From the NCBI GenBank assembly GCA_016213735.1, contig JACQZU010000015.1, forward strand, positions 26,829 to 90,828: a stretch of DNA of 64,000 nt, read 5' to 3'. A model generated the notes under the pieces. The model did not search any database and was not told the origin of the DNA. It was given only the letters and a program-made list of their open reading frames with translations. The position numbers and the translations under genes are program-made. Source of the DNA: Acidobacteriota bacterium (GTDB taxonomy: Bacteria; Acidobacteriota; Holophagae; Holophagales; Holophagaceae). Below are positions 61,767 through 64,000 of this stretch, one piece after another (positions within the stretch are counted from its first letter, which is position 1; every line of letters begins with the position of its first letter).

Positions 61767-63032
61767 CTACTTCTTCTTGGCCTTGGGGGCGGCCTTCTGA
61801 CCCTTGGTCTCGGACATGGCGGCCTTGGTGAGGCGCTGGCGGTCGGCGTCGTTGCCGAAGACCACGCGACCATCCTGGACCATGCCCATGACCGTCTGCT
61901 CCCGGCGGAAGGCCTCGTGGGTGGTCACATCCGCGGGGTCCCACTTGGTGTAGGGCTTCACCCAGGTGGCGATGACGCCCTTCACGGGGTCCTTCAGGTC
62001 CTCCAGGGCCAGTTTGATCTGCTTGGTGTCCGTGGTACCTGCCTGCTTCACCGCCGCGGCGAAAATGTAGACCGCGTCGTAGCCCTGGGCGGCGGAGACG
62101 GGGCTGGGGATCCGGTCGACCTTGTAGGTCTTGTGGAAGCCCTCGATGAAGGACTTGGCCTTGGGGGTGATGGGCTCCTCGATGAAGGTCTGGGGCATGA
62201 GGGTGCCGTTCCCGTTCTTTCCGGCATTGTCGATGAAGTTGGACATGGAGAGGGGCCAGCCGCCAATGAGGGGAACCTTCAGGCCGATCTTGGCCATGGC
62301 GTTGGCCACCGCGGCCAGCTCCGGCCCGATGCCCCAGATGAGGACCGCCTGGGCTCCTCCCGCCTTGGCCTTCAGCATCTGGGCGGTCATGTCCTTGTCC
62401 CCGATGTTGAACTTCTCCTCCGCCACCACCTGGAGCTTGTTCCCCTGCTTGACGATCTGATCCTTCATGTCGTCGCGGCCAGAGACCCCGTAGTTGGTGG
62501 AGTCGTACATGAGGGCAACCTTCAGGAGCTTCCTGTTGATGGCCTCCTCGACCACCATCTGCGCCTGGATGCCGTCATGGGCCGCGAAGCGGAAAATGGA
62601 ATTCTCCTTCACCCCTGCCTTGGACCACTGGGTCATGGAGGCCGATCCCGCGGCCGGGCAGATGATCTTGGTGATCCCCTTCTCTTGGAGGTGCTTGTCA
62701 CCGGAGAGGCAGATGCCGGTGTTCACGGTGCCGATGACGCCTGAGAGGTCCCCCATGGAGGCCAGCTCCTGGGCGATGAGGGCCCCGCGCTCGTTCTTGG
62801 CCTCGTCGTCGCGCTCGACCACCTCGATCTTCATCTTCTTGCCGCCCACCTGAATTCCCCCGGCGGCATTGATCTCGGCGATGGCCAGCTTGGCACCGTC
62901 CCGCATGGAGGCGCCCATGGGGGCCGAGCCGCCCGTGAAAGGCCCGGTCAGGGCGATCTTCACGGTGTCCGCCCCGTTCAGGACGAGGGTGGAAAGACCA
63001 AGGACGAGCGTCGGGAACAGACGAAATTTCAT
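61767..63032 (-). CDS. livK: Branched-chain amino-acid ABC transporter substrate-binding protein
   Basis: This 421-residue periplasmic binding protein has a signal peptide (MKFRLFPTLVLGLSTLVLNG), then the type I Leu-binding fold: VKIALTGPFTGGSAPMG, GAKLAIAEINAAGGI, DDEAKNERGA and AVLIWGIGPELAAVANA. It ends in a Lys-rich tail (KAAPKAKKK). Start 63032 has GAGGAG 8 nt upstream. Ligand choice among branched-chain amino acids, amides or others cannot be set by eye. It opens the liv operon. Confidence 0.94.
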   Translation of the reverse strand: MKFRLFPTLVLGLSTLVLNGADTVKIALTGPFTGGSAPMGASMRDGAKLAIAEINAAGGIQVGGKKMKIEVVERDDEAKNERGALIAQELASMGDLSGVIGTVNTGICLSGDKHLQEKGITKIICPAAGSASMTQWSKAGVKENSIFRFAAHDGIQAQMVVEEAINRKLLKVALMYDSTNYGVSGRDDMKDQIVKQGNKLQVVAEEKFNIGDKDMTAQMLKAKAGGAQAVLIWGIGPELAAVANAMAKIGLKVPLIGGWPLSMSNFIDNAGKNGNGTLMPQTFIEEPITPKAKSFIEGFHKTYKVDRIPSPVSAAQGYDAVYIFAAAVKQAGTTDTKQIKLALEDLKDPVKGVIATWVKPYTKWDPADVTTHEAFRREQTVMGMVQDGRVVFGNDADRQRLTKAAMSETKGQKAAPKAKKK

Positions 63033-63144
63033 GGCCGGATCTCCTCTTGGGTGGGAGCAATGATGGAAGGTCGAAGGTGTCAGGGTCAAGGAGGAACCGG
63101 CCGCGGCAGGGTTGGGTTGGGCGCGCCCCCTGAGGCCCGGCGTT

Positions 63145-63187
63145 GCAGCCTGAAACGGGGGGTGGCAACCCGCAACCTGGAACGGGG
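63145..63187. repeat. Imperfect 16-bp direct repeat, possible operator
   Basis: GCAGCCTGAAACGGGG (63145-63160) and GCAACCTGGAACGGGG (63172-63187) match at 14 of 16 positions with starts 27 bp apart. Placement between divergent genes makes a regulator-binding site plausible. Confidence 0.3.
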
Positions 63188-63230
63188 CCCCTTCGAGCTG
63201 TTTTTCGGCCCTGGGGGGGGTAGGCACCAT

Positions 63231-63246
63231 TGGCATGATCCTTGTT
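63231..63246 (+). promoter_or_regulatory. Possible sigma-54-type promoter
   Basis: TGGCATGATCCTTGTT matches the -24/-12 consensus TGGCACRNNNNTTGCW except at two positions, including the C of the -12 GC. It lies about 90 nt upstream of the lipoprotein gene. The -12 mismatch weakens the call. Confidence 0.22.
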
Positions 63247-63334
63247 CAGCATAGCTTCATCCATTCATCCCCTGGGGGACCTCCGGCGAGGGCCCCCTTT
63301 CCCGGAACCGACGCAGGTTCCCCGGAGGTGCTGC

Positions 63335-63802
63335 ATGCGCGCCACTCTGCCTTCCGCCCTGATGCTGGCCTGCCTGGCCTGTGCCCCCGTGTCCACCGTG
63401 GTGCTGAGCGCGGAGAGAATACCCCCAGGCTCGGGCATCACCCTGATGGTCGGGGGCCCGGATGGACCAGGGGTCGAGCACCAGGTCACCAAGGCCCTTC
63501 AAGACGCCGGCTTCAAGGTCTTCAGCGGCAGCCTGGTGTCCCTCGCCTACGCCACTCCCGTGGAGACCGGGAAAGGTGCCCGGGACATCGAGTCGGAACT
63601 GATCCGGAAATTCCCCTCCCCGTATCTCTGCCGGATCAAGGGCAGCGGGTTCGTGGGGGCCACCGCCCTGAGCAACTTCACCCTCCAATTGGTCAACGCC
63701 GAGAATGGTCGCGTGATCCTCAGCCTCAATGGCCAGAATGGTACCTATTCGGGCGAAGACATCGCCCGCGCCCTGCTGACCGCCATCAGTACCCTGAAAT
63801 AA
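63335..63802 (+). CDS. Small lipoprotein of unknown function
   Basis: This 155-residue exported protein has a signal peptide with overlapping lipobox options (LMLAC, CLAC) near residues 10-16. The mature part is a compact alpha/beta domain (GPGVEHQVTKALQDAGFKVFSG; LQLVNAENGRVILSLNGQNG) somewhat like other envelope lipoproteins that bind curli or assemble pili, but I do not recognise a family. Start ATG 63335 has GGAGG 6 nt upstream. The 82-bp tandem repeat begins 8 nt after its stop. Confidence 0.8.
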   Translation: MRATLPSALMLACLACAPVSTVVLSAERIPPGSGITLMVGGPDGPGVEHQVTKALQDAGFKVFSGSLVSLAYATPVETGKGARDIESELIRKFPSPYLCRIKGSGFVGATALSNFTLQLVNAENGRVILSLNGQNGTYSGEDIARALLTAISTLK

Positions 63803-63810
63803 AGGTCCCG

Positions 63811-64000
63811 CGGAGCGCGGGGGCCCGGGGGGCCCAGGCCAGAGGCCGTTTGCCCCCCGGAAAGGCAGAAGCGAGGAGCGGCTGGGCCGCGACGGAGCGC
63901 GGGGGCCCGGGGGGCCCAGGCCAGAGGCCGTTTGCCCCCCGGAAAGGCAGAAGCGAGGAGCGGCTGGGCCGCGACGGAGCGCGGGGGCCCGGGGGGCCCA
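63811..64000. repeat. 82-bp tandem repeat, continuing beyond the window
   Basis: Identical units start at 63811, 63893 and 63975 (spacing 82 bp each). Two full copies and the first 26 nt of a third fall in the window. Each unit contains the self-complementary GGGCCC-GGG-GGGCCC and ends in GGGCCGCGA. A period of 82 is not a multiple of three and each unit is GC-rich, so it is not coding. There are no unique spacers, so it is not a CRISPR array. Confidence 0.95.

Larger units (their letters stand above)
63033..63334. other. Divergent intergenic region, livK / lipoprotein
   Basis: This 302-nt region separates the divergent livK and lipoprotein genes and must contain their promoters. It holds an imperfect direct repeat (63145-63187) and a sigma-54-like sequence (63231-63246). 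No ORF with a plausible start, RNA gene or strong terminator was seen. Confidence 0.6.

Noticed and set aside
63811..64000. CRISPR array
   Set aside because: Units are contiguous and identical with no variable spacers, and no cas gene is nearby.

Overview
The window is a GC-rich, gene-dense stretch of a bacterial chromosome. The gene set (lipid A kinase LpxK, an ArnD homologue, outer-membrane-type barrel and lipoproteins) indicates a Gram-negative envelope. A giant multihaem cytochrome lipoprotein, haemerythrins, electron-transfer flavoprotein and amino-acid catabolism suggest an anaerobic or facultative metal/electron-transferring soil or sediment organism. My best guess is Acidobacteriota of the Holophagae (Geothrix-like). 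That is an inference from content and style; no marker gene such as 16S rRNA is present to prove it.

Layout. 122-6721 (+): a candidate extracellular electron transfer module made of a 1432-residue lipoprotein cytochrome with 31 CXXCH plus 8 CX4CH haem motifs built from exact 275-residue repeats, a monohaem cytochrome c, a DUF5777-type beta-barrel and a DUF2231/cytochrome P460 fusion. 6801-10938 (+): a degenerate NtrC-like regulator, a MoxR ATPase, a RodZ-like HTH membrane protein and an unknown protein. 10939-12365: a structured intergenic region, tRNA-Gly(CCC) and lpxK. 12487-16709: an Rrf2 regulator with an IscR-like cysteine triad, a cNMP-FHA protein, two unknowns and etfBA. 16815-24720: housekeeping genes (murG, recG, coaD, ddl) mixed with a bacteriohemerythrin and an acyl-CoA dehydrogenase. 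24901-28544 (+): a degenerate haemerythrin with a histone-like tail, a PDZ-S41 pseudo-protease, a divergent polysaccharide deacetylase and a class D beta-lactamase-like protein. 28516-33412: DUF4442, glpX, cutA, an rRNA/tRNA methyltransferase, DAHP synthase, tRNA-Pro(CGG) and a DUF721 protein. 33535-37438 (+): tex, a lipoprotein and lepB. 37445-42571 (-): a tightly coupled operon of an M28 peptidase, aroB, a TPR protein and an unknown protein. 42644-51894 (+): an ABC exporter, a ThiE-shikimate kinase fusion, a phosphoesterase, a PilZ-like protein, ArnD, a domain-swapped ADP-forming acyl-CoA synthetase and tryptophanase. 51901-56016: a phosphatase, leuS and a thioesterase. 56013-63032 (-): a branched-chain amino-acid ABC transporter (livK-livH-livMG fusion-livF) followed by hemX-hemA. 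63335-64000: a small lipoprotein and an 82-bp tandem repeat that runs off the window.

How the genes fit together. Haem supply (hemA, hemX) and haem use (the cytochrome cluster) are both present. EtfAB would accept electrons from acyl-CoA dehydrogenase. Amino-acid uptake (Liv), tryptophanase and an ADP-forming acyl-CoA synthetase point to amino-acid fermentation or oxidation with ATP recovery. Three shikimate-pathway steps (DAHP synthase, AroB, shikimate kinase) are scattered in unrelated operons. No insertion sequence, phage, CRISPR array or rRNA operon was seen.
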